From positions 57,533-121,532 of the forward strand of contig CAVSEV010000003.1 in NCBI GenBank assembly GCA_963727015.1: a DNA stretch of 64,000 nucleotides, read 5' to 3'. The notes under the pieces are model-generated. The model was not told where the DNA came from, did not search any database, and was given only the letters and a program-made list of their open reading frames with translations. Positions 45,040 through 52,946 of this stretch are shown in pieces. How positions within the stretch are numbered: position 1 is the first letter of the stretch; every line of letters starts with the position of its first letter. Origin of the DNA: DATFVJ01 sp963727015 (lineage in GTDB: Bacteria; Actinomycetota; Actinomycetes; Streptosporangiales; Streptosporangiaceae). The translations under genes and the position numbers were made by a program.

Positions 45040-46034
45040 TGGCCCACGGCGGTGAGATGGCTGGCCGGGGCGGCGGCGAGATGGCTGGCCGGGGCGGCCG
45101 TGAGATGGCTGGCCGGGGCGGCCGTGAGATGGCTGGCCGGGGCGGCGGCGAGATGGCTGGCCGGGGCGGCCGTGAGATGGCTGGCCGGGGCGGCGGCGAG
45201 ATGGCTGGCCGGGGCGGCCGTGAGATGGCTGGCCGGGGCGGCGGCGAGATCGCTGGCCGGGACGGCGGCGAGATCGCTGGCTACACCGCTGACGAGATGA
45301 TGACGGTCGCGGCCGCCCGCGCGCTTCGCGACGGCGCGGTCTGCTTCGTCGGTATCGGGTTGCCGAGCACCGCCGCCAACCTCGCCCGCCGCACGCACGC
45401 GCCCGGCCTCGTCCTTGTCTACGAGTCGGGCACGGTCGGCGCCAAACCCGATACGCTGCCGCTGTCGATCGGCGACGGCATCCTGGCCGACACGGCGGAC
45501 ACGGTTATCAGCGTCCCTGAGGTCTTCAACTACTGGCTCCAGCCGGGCCGCATCGACGTCGGCTTTCTCAGCGCGGCGCAACTGGACAGGTTCGCGAACA
45601 TCAACACCACGATCGTCGGTGACGACTACCGCAATCCCGCGGTGCGACTGCCAGGAGCGGGCGGAGCGCCGGAGATCGCCGCGTCGTGCAAGGAGGTCAT
45701 CGTCGTGCTCAGGCAGAGCGCGCGAGCGTTCGTCGACCGGGTCGATTTCGTTACCAGCGTCGGTTACGGCAGCGGCCCTGGCAGCCGGGAAAGGCTGGGG
45801 CTGCGCGGCGCAGGACCGACCATGGTCATCACGGACCTTGGAATGCTCGAGCCGGACCCGGCGAGCTGCGAGCTGACGCTAACCCACCTCCACCCGGGCA
45901 TCGATGTCGAGCAGGCGCGCGCGGCGACGGGCTGGGACCTCGCGGTCGCGGCCGAGCTAAGGCAGAACGCGCCGCCGAGCGCTGCCGCTCTCGCGGTGCT
46001 TCGCGGGCTGGTCGCGGCGAAGAAGCAGCAATGA
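45039..46034 (+). CDS. pcaJ: 3-oxoadipate CoA-transferase subunit B with N-terminal repeat expansion
   Basis: 331 residues from the ATG at 45039 with GGGAGG 5 bases upstream; an ATG at 45036 is also possible. After MAHG the protein has ten 8-residue repeats of GEMAGRGG type before the normal start of the fold, TADEMMTVAAARALRDGAVC. The catalytic Glu is in VLVYESGTVGAKP, and SIGDGILADTADTVISVPEV and LDVGFLSAAQLDRFANINTT-like segments complete the beta-subunit signature. Its stop overlaps the next ATG (ATGA). The usual subunit is about 240-255 residues, so about 80 extra residues come from the repeat. Whether the repeat alters heteromer assembly is unknown. Confidence 0.85.
   Translation: MAHGGEMAGRGGGEMAGRGGREMAGRGGREMAGRGGGEMAGRGGREMAGRGGGEMAGRGGREMAGRGGGEIAGRDGGEIAGYTADEMMTVAAARALRDGAVCFVGIGLPSTAANLARRTHAPGLVLVYESGTVGAKPDTLPLSIGDGILADTADTVISVPEVFNYWLQPGRIDVGFLSAAQLDRFANINTTIVGDDYRNPAVRLPGAGGAPEIAASCKEVIVVLRQSARAFVDRVDFVTSVGYGSGPGSRERLGLRGAGPTMVITDLGMLEPDPASCELTLTHLHPGIDVEQARAATGWDLAVAAELRQNAPPSAAALAVLRGLVAAKKQQ
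45051..45290. repeat. 24-bp coding tandem repeat, 10 copies, at the pcaJ 5' end
   Basis: Unit GGCGAGATGGCTGGCCGGGG plus CGGC, with GGC/CGT variation in the first codon. It encodes GEMAGRGG and REMAGRGG; the last two copies have drifted to GEIAGRDG and GEIAGYTA, merging into the normal protein. This suggests that the array grew from the gene's own GEIAGYTA codons. Confidence 0.95.
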
Positions 46035-46318
46035 GTGACGACACGGTCCGCGAAGGCGAGTTCGTCCGGTCGCTCGAGCGTGGCCTGTCGGTGATCTTGG
46101 CGTTCAACGCCGAACGGCGGCACACCAGCAGCGGCACACCAGCAGCGGCACTCCAGCAGCGGCACACCGAACAGCGGCACACCAGCCGCGGCACACCGAA
46201 CAGCGGCATACCGAACGGCGGCATACCGAACAGCGGCATACCGAACAGCGGCATACCGAACGGCGGCATACCGAACAGCGGCATACCGAACAGCGGCACA
46301 CCGGCCGCGGCGCTATAG
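46031..46318 (+). pseudogene. IclR-family (PcaR-like) regulator truncated by repeat expansion
   Basis: The ATG overlaps the pcaJ stop. The first 32 residues contain EFVRSLERGLSVILAFNAER, the conserved start of IclR-type pca regulators. At that point the sequence changes into a 15-bp tandem repeat (GIPNSGIPNG type), and a TAG ends the frame at 46318. The helix-turn-helix and the effector domain are absent and are not found downstream, where a minus-strand gene begins. The remnant therefore cannot bind DNA as an IclR protein. It shows that this is a pcaI-pcaJ-pcaR style operon. Confidence 0.8.
46105..46310. repeat. 15-bp tandem repeat that replaces the body of the IclR gene
   Basis: Units CGGCATACCGAACAG and CGGCATACCGAACGG, preceded by degenerate CGGCACACCAGCAG-like units. 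About 13 copies. The same array is within 10 bases of the stop of the convergent membrane-protein gene at 46327. Confidence 0.92.
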
Positions 46319-46326
46319 CGGCTTGG

Positions 46327-46812
46327 CTACCTGGCCTGCAGCGCCTGTGTGAGCGTGCGGAGCATCTCAGCCTGGCTCGCCAGGTCTTGCTGGTGCTTTT
46401 CCAGTGCCTGATCCTGACTGGCCAGGTGCTCCTGGATCTTCAGCGCTTCCGCGAGCACGGCCTCGGCGTCCTTGTACGTCTGCTCCGACCGCTTGTCCGC
46501 GGCCTTCGCCTGCACGTTCTGGCCGACGATGATGATCGGCAGCAGGACAAGCTGGATGAAGTTCGAGGATATCCACGCGACGATGATCGTCAGGTTGCCG
46601 CTGGTGATCGCGGAAGGCAGGCTGATCAGCGCGATCAGCGAGAACACGTAGGCGCAGACCATCGTGCCGACCAGCAGTGTGATCTTCAGGCCCAGCCACG
46701 TGTTGAACCTGGCGAGGGTGGTGTCTGTCGGATGCTGATCCCTGACCTTCACCGGCCCGCTCATCCTGCGGGCCTCGATGTGCGGGTGCGGAACGTATTC
46801 GTAGATGCTCAT
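46327..46812 (-). CDS. Conserved two-helix membrane protein with C-terminal coiled coil
   Basis: 161 residues. The cytoplasmic start (YEYVPHPHIEARRMSGPVKV, RDQHPTDTTLARFNTWLGLK) leads to two membrane helices, ITLLVGTMVCAYVFSLIALI and LTIIVAWISSNFIQLVLLPI. A predicted coiled coil of about 60 residues (DKRSEQTYKDAEAVLAEALK, LASQAEMLRTLTQ) ends the protein. It looks like a widely conserved actinobacterial protein of unknown role; the layout suggests an oligomeric membrane scaffold. No ribosome site of note precedes the ATG. Confidence 0.75.
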   Translation of the reverse strand: MSIYEYVPHPHIEARRMSGPVKVRDQHPTDTTLARFNTWLGLKITLLVGTMVCAYVFSLIALISLPSAITSGNLTIIVAWISSNFIQLVLLPIIIVGQNVQAKAADKRSEQTYKDAEAVLAEALKIQEHLASQDQALEKHQQDLASQAEMLRTLTQALQAR

Positions 46813-46987
46813 GTCTGCTCGCTAACTGAACCACCGCGTTCGGCGGCTGATGGATCGGGCGAATACTAGGATCGCCCCCGGGTCGAGGCTCCGTATCGAT
46901 TTTCCATGATCACGGAGAGTTCCCGCGCCACCGAGGCCGTTGTATGACCCCGGATCTTCGGCTGCCCCGCATGTAGCCCGCTGCCAG

Positions 46988-47045
46988 CCACCGTGGTTGG
47001 CCCGTTGGTGGTGCTATGTGGCACCCAAGGAGCCAACCACGGTGG
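46988..47045. other. Inverted repeat able to form a branched hairpin
   Basis: CCACCGTGGTTGGC at 46988-47001 and its exact complement at 47032-47045 form a 14-bp perfect stem. The 30-base loop contains GGTGC-TATGTG-GCACC, a second stem. It lies between the membrane-protein gene and the trp leader. It may be a terminator for upstream transcription, an upstream RNA element of trpE(G) or a protein-binding site; sequence alone does not decide. Confidence 0.5.
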
Positions 47046-47173
47046 CCCGTTGGGCGACGACGGCGGCCCGGCAATGCCGGGTTCATGATCGCGATAGTTT
47101 TCGGCGGCGGCGTATGTCGGGCCGTTGCGTAAGGACGCCACGGTGGCGGGCGGCCAGGTGAGCCGGTAAGTTG

Positions 47174-47245
47174 GTGAACGTGCGGACCGTAGCCCAGCTC
47201 CTGTGGTGGCGTCGCCCTCTCGGCGGCGTTCGTTCGCATATCTGA
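47174..47245 (+). CDS. trpL: Candidate trp leader peptide
   Basis: A 23-codon frame starting GTG (47174; another GTG at 47180) and ending TGA at 47245. It contains two adjacent Trp codons at 47204-47209 in the context QLLWWRRPLGG. A 9-bp hairpin follows 10 bases after the stop and the TrpE-TrpG fusion gene begins 85 bases later. Tandem Trp codons in a short leader before an anthranilate synthase gene are the hallmark of ribosome-mediated attenuation, known for trpE(G) in Streptomyces and Rhizobium. An AGGTGAG lies about 11 bases before the first GTG. Confidence 0.7.
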   Translation: MNVRTVAQLLWWRRPLGGVRSHI

Positions 47246-47255
47246 CGTCACAAGC

Positions 47256-47283
47256 AGCGACCGCCCGGGGTTAAGCGGTCGCT
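47256..47283 (+). terminator. Candidate attenuator hairpin of trpE(G)
   Basis: AGCGACCGC, a 10-base loop (CCGGGGTTAA), then GCGGTCGCT: a perfect 9-bp stem between the leader peptide and trpE(G). It lacks a T tract. A second weaker stem, CCGGTT and AACCGG, lies at about 47298-47319 just before the GGGAGAGG ribosome site and could mask it. Confidence 0.65.
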
Positions 47284-47329
47284 GTCTGCGCCTCCGCCGG
47301 TTCCCGGGCCCTAACCGGGAGAGGCCGAG

Positions 47330-49672
47330 GTGGACCCCACCTTTCAGGAAGCAGGCAGGGCAGAGTTCGTAACCGGCGGCGGCGTGCGGGTCACCAGGGT
47401 CGCGAAGCCCTTCGATCCTGACCAGATGGGCGCAATCGCGTCCACCGCCGACCGCCGCCGCGGCGGGGTGCTCAGCTCGGGCATGGAGTACCCAGGCAGG
47501 TACAGCCGCTGGCACATGGCCTACGTCGACCCGTGCGTCGAAATCATCGCCCGGGGCCCGGTGATCACCGCGCGCGCGCTGAACGACAGGGGCCTTGTTC
47601 TGCTGCCGGTCATTGAAGCCGCATTTCTTGTGAGCGGCACTCCAGCCGCCGCCGAAGGTGCCGCTGGCACCCCGGCCGCGTCAGCAATCGGGCCCGCTGC
47701 CGAGGGGGGCAGCGACATCACGGTGATCATCCCGCCACCCGAGGGCGTGATACCGGAGGAGGAACGGACCCGCCGCCCGACGGTCTTTTCCGCGCTGCGC
47801 GAGGTTGTCGCGGCATTGCGGTCCGATGACCCGAACCTTGGCCTCTATGGCGCATTCGGCTACGATCTCGCGTTCCAGTTCGAGCCGGTTACGCTGCGCC
47901 ATCAGCGTCCGGCTAGCCAGCGCGACCTCGTCCTGCACCTGCCCGATGAGATCCACATGGTGGACAGGAAGCGGGAGACGGCGCTGCGGTATTCCTACGA
48001 GTTCGAGACCGCGGACGGCGGGCGCACCGACGGGCTGCCTCGCACCACCCCGCTCACGCCGCGGCCCCCAGCCGCCTCGGCGGCCCGCCGGTCCATCCCG
48101 CCGCGGCCAGCGAGCGGCACGTACGCCGGGGTCGTGGCAGAGGCCAGGCAGCGATTCATCCGCGGTGACCTGTTCGAGGTCGTGCCTGGACAGGTGTTCC
48201 ACCATGCCTGTGACTCACCTGCCGACTTCTACGAACGGCTGCGCCAGCGCAACCCGGCGCCCTTCGAGTTCTTCTTCAACCTCGGCCAGGGCGAGTATCT
48301 GGTGGGCGCATCGCCGGAGATGTTTGTCCGGGTGTCAGGCGACCGGGTGGAGACATGCCCGATCTCGGGGACGATTGCGCGCGGCGCTGACCCGCACGAG
48401 GACGCGGCGAACATCCTTGCGCTGCTCAACTCGCCCAAGGAGGAGTCCGAGCTGACCATGTGCACGGACGTGGACCGCAACGACAAGGCGAGAATCTGCG
48501 TGCCAGGCAGCGTCAAGGTAATCGGCCGCCGCCAGATCGAGATGTACAGCCGGCTGATCCACACGGTCGACCACATCGAGGGACGCTTGCGTCCAGGCTT
48601 CGACGCGCTCGACGCGTTCCTCACCCACATGTGGGCTGTGACGGTGACCGGCGCGCCCAAGACGTGGGCCATGCAGTTCATCGAGGACCACGAGGCTGGG
48701 CCCAGGCGCTGGTACGGCGGCGCGGTCGGCAAGATCGGATTCGATGGCTCACTCAACACCGGCCTCACCCTGCGCACCGCGCACATCAGCGGCGGAATCG
48801 CCGCGGTTCGCGCGGGCGCGACGCTCCTGTACGACTCCGATCCGCAGGCCGAGGAGCGGGAGACGGAACTTAAAGCCCGCGCACTGCTCGAGACACTCGC
48901 CGCCGCAACGGAGATCCCCGATAGTCCTGAACGGCTGCCGCGGCCTGGCGCCGATCCCGCGGCCGTCCGCATCCCTCCCGGGGACGGATTGACCGTGCTC
49001 CTTGTCGATCACCAGGATTCATTCGTCAATACGCTGGCGGACTACTTCAGGCAGCAGGGCGCCCAGGTCACCACGATCCGGGCCGGCTTCGCGCCGGCGC
49101 TGCTCGACCAGATCGGACCCGACCTCGTCGTGCTGTCGCCTGGGCCCGGCTGGCCGTCCGACTTCGGCTGCGAGTCGCTGCTGAAGGAGCTTGATGCACG
49201 GTGCCTGGCCGCGTTCGGGGTGTGCCTGGGGCTGCAGGCCATGGTGGAGCACGCCGGCGGCACGCTCGGGCTGCTGCCGCGCCCGGTGCACGGCAAGCCC
49301 GGCCTGGTGCGGCGCTGCTCGCCCGCGGAATTGCCCGCTCCCGCGTGCGGCCCGGTACGACAGGCCGACCAGGGCGGGCACGCTGGCGACGACGGCGCAA
49401 CCCAAGGGCTGCTCGACGGCCTTCCGCAGGAGTTCACCGCGGCCAGGTACCACTCGGTATACGCCACGCCCGAGCAGGTGCGCGGAGGATTTGAGGTAAC
49501 CGCGGTGACCCCAGATGGCGCGGTGATGGCGATCGAGAACGAGACCGCAGGCAGATGGGCGGTGCAGTTCCACCCTGAGTCCATCCTGACCACGGAGGCT
49601 GGCGCCGGTCACCGGGTCATCGCGAACGTCCTGCGGCTGTGCCGCAGGCGGTTGTCAGGCCTACCTGGTTAG
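47330..49672 (+). CDS. trpE(G): Fused anthranilate synthase TrpE-TrpG
   Basis: 780 residues from a GTG with GGGAGAGG about 6 bases upstream. The TrpE part (about 1-530) has the chorismate-enzyme signatures QRFIRGDLFEVVPGQVF, FFFNLGQGEYLVGASPEMFV, CPISGTIARGADPHEDAANI, SELTMCTDVDRNDKARIC and VTGAPKTWAMQFIEDHE. The TrpG glutaminase part (about 545-780) has LVDHQDSFVNTLADYF, the nucleophile Cys in AFGVCLGLQAM, and HPESILTTEAG with the catalytic His-Glu. It makes anthranilate from chorismate and glutamine for tryptophan. Such fusions occur in Streptomyces, Rhizobium and related gene sets. No other trp gene is adjacent, and the leader peptide points to attenuation by Trp-tRNA level. Confidence 0.95.
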   Translation: MDPTFQEAGRAEFVTGGGVRVTRVAKPFDPDQMGAIASTADRRRGGVLSSGMEYPGRYSRWHMAYVDPCVEIIARGPVITARALNDRGLVLLPVIEAAFLVSGTPAAAEGAAGTPAASAIGPAAEGGSDITVIIPPPEGVIPEEERTRRPTVFSALREVVAALRSDDPNLGLYGAFGYDLAFQFEPVTLRHQRPASQRDLVLHLPDEIHMVDRKRETALRYSYEFETADGGRTDGLPRTTPLTPRPPAASAARRSIPPRPASGTYAGVVAEARQRFIRGDLFEVVPGQVFHHACDSPADFYERLRQRNPAPFEFFFNLGQGEYLVGASPEMFVRVSGDRVETCPISGTIARGADPHEDAANILALLNSPKEESELTMCTDVDRNDKARICVPGSVKVIGRRQIEMYSRLIHTVDHIEGRLRPGFDALDAFLTHMWAVTVTGAPKTWAMQFIEDHEAGPRRWYGGAVGKIGFDGSLNTGLTLRTAHISGGIAAVRAGATLLYDSDPQAEERETELKARALLETLAAATEIPDSPERLPRPGADPAAVRIPPGDGLTVLLVDHQDSFVNTLADYFRQQGAQVTTIRAGFAPALLDQIGPDLVVLSPGPGWPSDFGCESLLKELDARCLAAFGVCLGLQAMVEHAGGTLGLLPRPVHGKPGLVRRCSPAELPAPACGPVRQADQGGHAGDDGATQGLLDGLPQEFTAARYHSVYATPEQVRGGFEVTAVTPDGAVMAIENETAGRWAVQFHPESILTTEAGAGHRVIANVLRLCRRRLSGLPG

Positions 49673-49749
49673 CTAGTCTCCGCACACCGACCACCGCCCA
49701 CCGCACACCGGTCCTGCCGGACCGTTAGAACCGACTGGGGGCCGCCATC

Positions 49750-50568
49750 GTGAAGAGCGTGGAACCTGAGATCTTCCTCGTCAGCAGGCCGCAGCTCGAC
49801 TACGAGGCGATCGCCCGTTACCTGCGGGAAGTGGGCGGCGTGAGCTGGCTGGAGCGCCTGGACAGAGGTGACCTGGACGGTGATCGTGGGGATCGCGGCG
49901 AACACGGCAACGATCCGCAGAACCTCGCCGAGTTCGCGGGCAAGCTCTGCTACCGGTCGTGGGAACCTGGGCTGAACCCCAATGTCAGGAAGGTCCGCAA
50001 CGATCAGGCGAAGTACCTGGAGAACATTCTGTCGAGCGCGCACGGCTCGGTGCTCGAGCACGTCGCCTTCACCTTCGTGCTCCACAACTGCAGCAGGGTG
50101 CTCACCCATGAGCTTGTGCGCCACCGGCCAGGGACGGCCATCTCACAGGAGTCGCTGCGTTTCGTGCGGCTGGCCGACATACCGTTCTGGTTCCCCGAGT
50201 GGGCGCGCCAGGATCCAGAGCTGATGAAGCGCGCGGCAGCCGTTCTGGAGCAGCTTGAAGAATTCCAGCACTGGATGGCGAACCATTTCGGGCTCGACGA
50301 CGAAGGAGTGCCGTTCCACGAGAAGAAGCACAAGACGTCGTTCATGCGCCGCTTCGCGCCGGACGGGGTAGCCACGGGCCTGCTCTGGACGGCGAACATC
50401 CGGACGCTCCGGCACACCATCGAGGCGAGGACCGATCCCGGGGCAGAGGAGGAGATCCGGCTGGTATTCGGCCGGATCGGCGAGCTCATGCGGGTCGAGG
50501 CGCCGGCCTTGTTCGGTGACTACGTGGTCGAGGACGGTACCTGGGTGCCGAGGTGGCGCAAGGTTTAA
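49750..50568 (+). CDS. thyX: FAD-dependent thymidylate synthase ThyX
   Basis: 272 residues starting at a GTG. ThyX features: the conserved AHGSVLEHVAFTFVLHNCSR, the substrate/FAD motif RHRPGTAISQESLRF, and TANIRTLRHTIEARTD near the C terminus. It makes dTMP from dUMP with methylene-tetrahydrofolate and NADPH. The motif is normally RHR-X7-S; here the spacing to the second Ser is X8, so either the motif is one residue longer or the earlier Ser takes its place. A charged insert (RGDLDGDRGDRGEHGND, about residues 39-55) looks like a local repeat expansion. It follows trpE(G) by 77 bases. Confidence 0.88.
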   Translation: MKSVEPEIFLVSRPQLDYEAIARYLREVGGVSWLERLDRGDLDGDRGDRGEHGNDPQNLAEFAGKLCYRSWEPGLNPNVRKVRNDQAKYLENILSSAHGSVLEHVAFTFVLHNCSRVLTHELVRHRPGTAISQESLRFVRLADIPFWFPEWARQDPELMKRAAAVLEQLEEFQHWMANHFGLDDEGVPFHEKKHKTSFMRRFAPDGVATGLLWTANIRTLRHTIEARTDPGAEEEIRLVFGRIGELMRVEAPALFGDYVVEDGTWVPRWRKV

Positions 50569-50593
50569 CAGCCTGTTCCAAGCCGGATTCGTG

Positions 50594-51880
50594 TCATGCG
50601 TCCGTTCCCAGCGGGTCGCTATAGATGCGGGTGATCGGAATTCCGATGGTGGTAAGGACCTGCGTGGTCTCGCGCACCAGGCCAGCGGGCCCGCTGATGT
50701 ACACGTCATGGTCTTGCCACGTCCAGCACTGCCCCACGACGCCGGGCAGCAGGCCACGTATGCCGTCGAATTGCGTATCGTCGGACACTACCGGGATAAC
50801 CCGCAGCGACGGGTGACAAGATGCCATCCAGCGAAGGGCCTTCAGGTCGTATAGATCTGATTCCTTGCGGGCCCCGAAAAAGAGGTGAATACGGCGCTGA
50901 GTGCCGCGTGAGGTGTCACTGATCAGCTGTTCGATAATGGCCTTTATCGGGGCCAGGCCAGTGCCACCTGCAACGCACAGCACATGCCTGGCGGAACCTC
51001 CTTCAGGGACCATTGTCCCGTCCGCACGCCCAAGCAGAAGAGCATCACCGGGCCGCGTGTAATGGACGAGAGCGCCACTGACCCACCCGCCAGGAATCGC
51101 ACGGACATGAAACTGGATGAGGCCGTCTGCGCGGGGCGCGTTGGCAATGGAGTAGGTGCGCCACACCCGGGGCCAGCGGGCACATTGCACGCTCACGTAT
51201 TGGCCCGCGCGGTAGGGCAGCGGCTGAGTGGGGCGGACCGTTAGGACTGCGACATCAGGCCCGCGCTTGTCATGCGCTACCACCTCGCCAAGCCACCAGG
51301 GCGGTGCGTGGCGTGCGTCGTCGTCCGCAGCCCTGATCATGACGTTCGAGACCCGGTCGAACGCGCCCTGCCAGGCGTCCTTCACCTCGGCTGTCCACGC
51401 ATCGCCAAGGAACGACCTCATGGTGGCCATAAACGCAGCGCAGATGGCCGTGTAATGCGCTGGGATGACGCCGAACTTCCTGTGGTCGCGTCCCAGTCCT
51501 GCTGCGTAGCTATCGAGGGCATACTGGCTGTCCAGGCTCCACACGATACGAGTGATCGCCCCGAATAGCCGGTCGCCGTGGTCGTCCATCGAAGCGGGAA
51601 ACATCCCGCGCAAGTCCGGGTTGTCGGCAAACAATCGGCCATGAAAGCATGCCATGAACGTTTTGGCGAACGGTTCGATGAGCGCGAGGGATTCCTTTAT
51701 GGCGCGGAGGTCGATTGGCGTAGGAAGGCTCACGCCGTGGTCGAGTTCATCAGTTTGACACGAGTAATTTGCCCGGCTGTGCTGGAAATCATCTTCCGCC
51801 GGAGGGGTTGCGCTCACCGGTACCGCTGTCTCACTTTCGTGCCAGCCATCCCGATAGCCTCTGATCGTCAGGATCGCCAT
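50594..51880 (-). CDS. Flavohemoglobin (globin-FAD/NAD reductase fusion)
   Basis: 428 residues from the ATG at 51880. A globin domain occupies about residues 50-185, with the proximal His region in GLGRDHRKFGVIPAHY. A ferredoxin-reductase-type FAD domain follows (YRAGQYVSVQCARWPRVWRT, then YSIANAP with the RTYS flavin motif), and an NAD domain with GGTGLAPIKAIIEQL and FGARKESDLYDL. This order is that of nitric-oxide-detoxifying flavohemoglobins (Hmp-like). The start has no ribosome site and a 17-base palindrome 3 bases upstream, so a leaderless or upstream GTG start is possible. The promoter region is unusually AT-rich (51990-52015). Confidence 0.88.
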   Translation of the reverse strand: MAILTIRGYRDGWHESETAVPVSATPPAEDDFQHSRANYSCQTDELDHGVSLPTPIDLRAIKESLALIEPFAKTFMACFHGRLFADNPDLRGMFPASMDDHGDRLFGAITRIVWSLDSQYALDSYAAGLGRDHRKFGVIPAHYTAICAAFMATMRSFLGDAWTAEVKDAWQGAFDRVSNVMIRAADDDARHAPPWWLGEVVAHDKRGPDVAVLTVRPTQPLPYRAGQYVSVQCARWPRVWRTYSIANAPRADGLIQFHVRAIPGGWVSGALVHYTRPGDALLLGRADGTMVPEGGSARHVLCVAGGTGLAPIKAIIEQLISDTSRGTQRRIHLFFGARKESDLYDLKALRWMASCHPSLRVIPVVSDDTQFDGIRGLLPGVVGQCWTWQDHDVYISGPAGLVRETTQVLTTIGIPITRIYSDPLGTDA

Positions 51881-51883
51881 AGT

Positions 51884-51900
51884 ATGAGTGTTGCACTCAT
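51884..51900. promoter_or_regulatory. Perfect 17-base palindrome before the flavohemoglobin start
   Basis: ATGAGTGTTGCACTCAT: arms of 7 bases around TTG. Its position at the 5' end of the flavohemoglobin gene suggests an operator. Redox or nitric-oxide regulators of the Rrf2 type (for example NsrR) control such genes in other actinomycetes, but the site does not match an NsrR consensus that I can quote. Confidence 0.45.
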
Positions 51901-52032
51901 GCGAGACGATCACAAGCGTTTCATGACAAGCGGGACCAACAGGCACTAGAAGGCGGTCGAGTTCTGTGCAATTGCTTGTGCATCTGCAATTTCATACGAT
52001 TTTTTTTAGTACTATTCGGTCCCTTTGCTGAC

Positions 52033-52132
52033 CACTCGAACAGGCCACCCCAACAGGCAACTCAAGCAGGCCAGCTCAAGCAGGGCACTCAAACAGGCCG
52101 GCTCAAACAGGCCGGCTCAAACAGGCTACAGA
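52033..52132. repeat. 15-bp degenerate tandem repeat, about 6 copies
   Basis: Units such as CTCAAACAGGCCGG and CTCAAGCAGGCCAG, the last ones nearly identical. Confidence 0.8.
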
Positions 52133-52277
52133 GCGCGGAGCCCGGCGGCAGATCGGGCAGTTAGATCTGGCCCCCCAGGCGATTTCGGCTAGGATCCTTC
52201 TACTGGGGTGATGAGGGGGTCGCCCCAGGACAATAAAGCGTGAAATAGGACCTGCCTTAGAGCCTTTCGAGACGGAG

Positions 52278-52600
52278 TTGCGGTCCCCGCGCCCTCCGCG
52301 CCCTCCGCGCCGTCCGCGGTCCCCGCGCCGTCCGCGGTCCCCGCGCCTCCGCGCCGTCCGCGGTCCCCGCGCCTCCGCGCCGTCCGCGGTCCCCGCGCCT
52401 CCGCGCCCTCCGCGGTCCCCGCGCCTCCGCGCCCTCCGCGGTCCCCGCGCCTCCGCGCCCTCCGCGGTCCCCGCGCCTCCGCGCCCTCCGCGGTCCCCGC
52501 GCCCTCCGCGGTCCCCGCGCCCTCCGCGGTCCCCGCGCCCTCCGCGGTCCCCGCGCCTCCGCGGTCCCCGCGCCTCCGCGCCCTCCGCGGCCCTAGCGAG
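52278..52600. repeat. Large GC-rich array of CCTCCGCGGTCCCCGCG units
   Basis: About 320 bases built from GCGCCCTCCGCGGTCCCC and GCGCCTCCGCGCCGTCC-type units of 15-24 bases in mixed order. Base content is almost pure C, G and T on the plus strand with no A, so the strand asymmetry is extreme. A further small array with CCAGTGCACCTGCGGCG and CTCCCCAGCGGTCCCAGTA units lies at 52712-52800. Confidence 0.9.
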
Positions 52601-52829
52601 GCACTTCACGCCTTGAGTTCCCACCGATCCCTGCACATTCCACGCTTCCAGCGCTCCCCAATGGTCCCGGAACTCCCCTGCGGCCCCGCACACCCGCACC
52701 CGCACCCCGCAGCGCCAGTGCACCTGCGGCGCCAGTGCACCTGCGGCGCCAGCACTCCCCAGCGGTCCCAGTACTCCCCAGCGGTCCCAGTACTCCCTGT
52801 GGCCCCCCCGGCCGTGGGGGGGCCTTGGC

Positions 52830-52896
52830 CGTGATCCCTATCTGTGTTGAGTTTCCGGCAAATAGCGCGGGCAAGTTAACACGAAAACGGATCATG
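52830..52896. repeat. 67-bp dispersed palindromic element, diverged copy
   Basis: Starts CGTGATCCCTATCTGTGTTG and ends ACGGATCATG, with TTAACACG in the right inner arm. The length of 67 bases and both arms are conserved though the centre differs (GGCAAATAGCGCGGGC). Confidence 0.8.
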
Positions 52897-52946
52897 AAAC
52901 CGATCCAGGGTGCGACGGGTGGAGCGACGGGCGGTCGGCACGGAGG

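Noticed and set aside
46940..47161. Alternative Trp-containing leader frame upstream of trpE(G)
   Set aside because: It is 73 codons long, overlaps the inverted repeat and is not placed before a terminator hairpin; the 47174 frame fits attenuation better.
52103..52723. Long minus-strand open frame of about 206 codons (and plus-strand mates to 53393)
   Set aside because: It only translates the GC-rich and 18-bp tandem arrays; all frames remain open because unit lengths are multiples of three.
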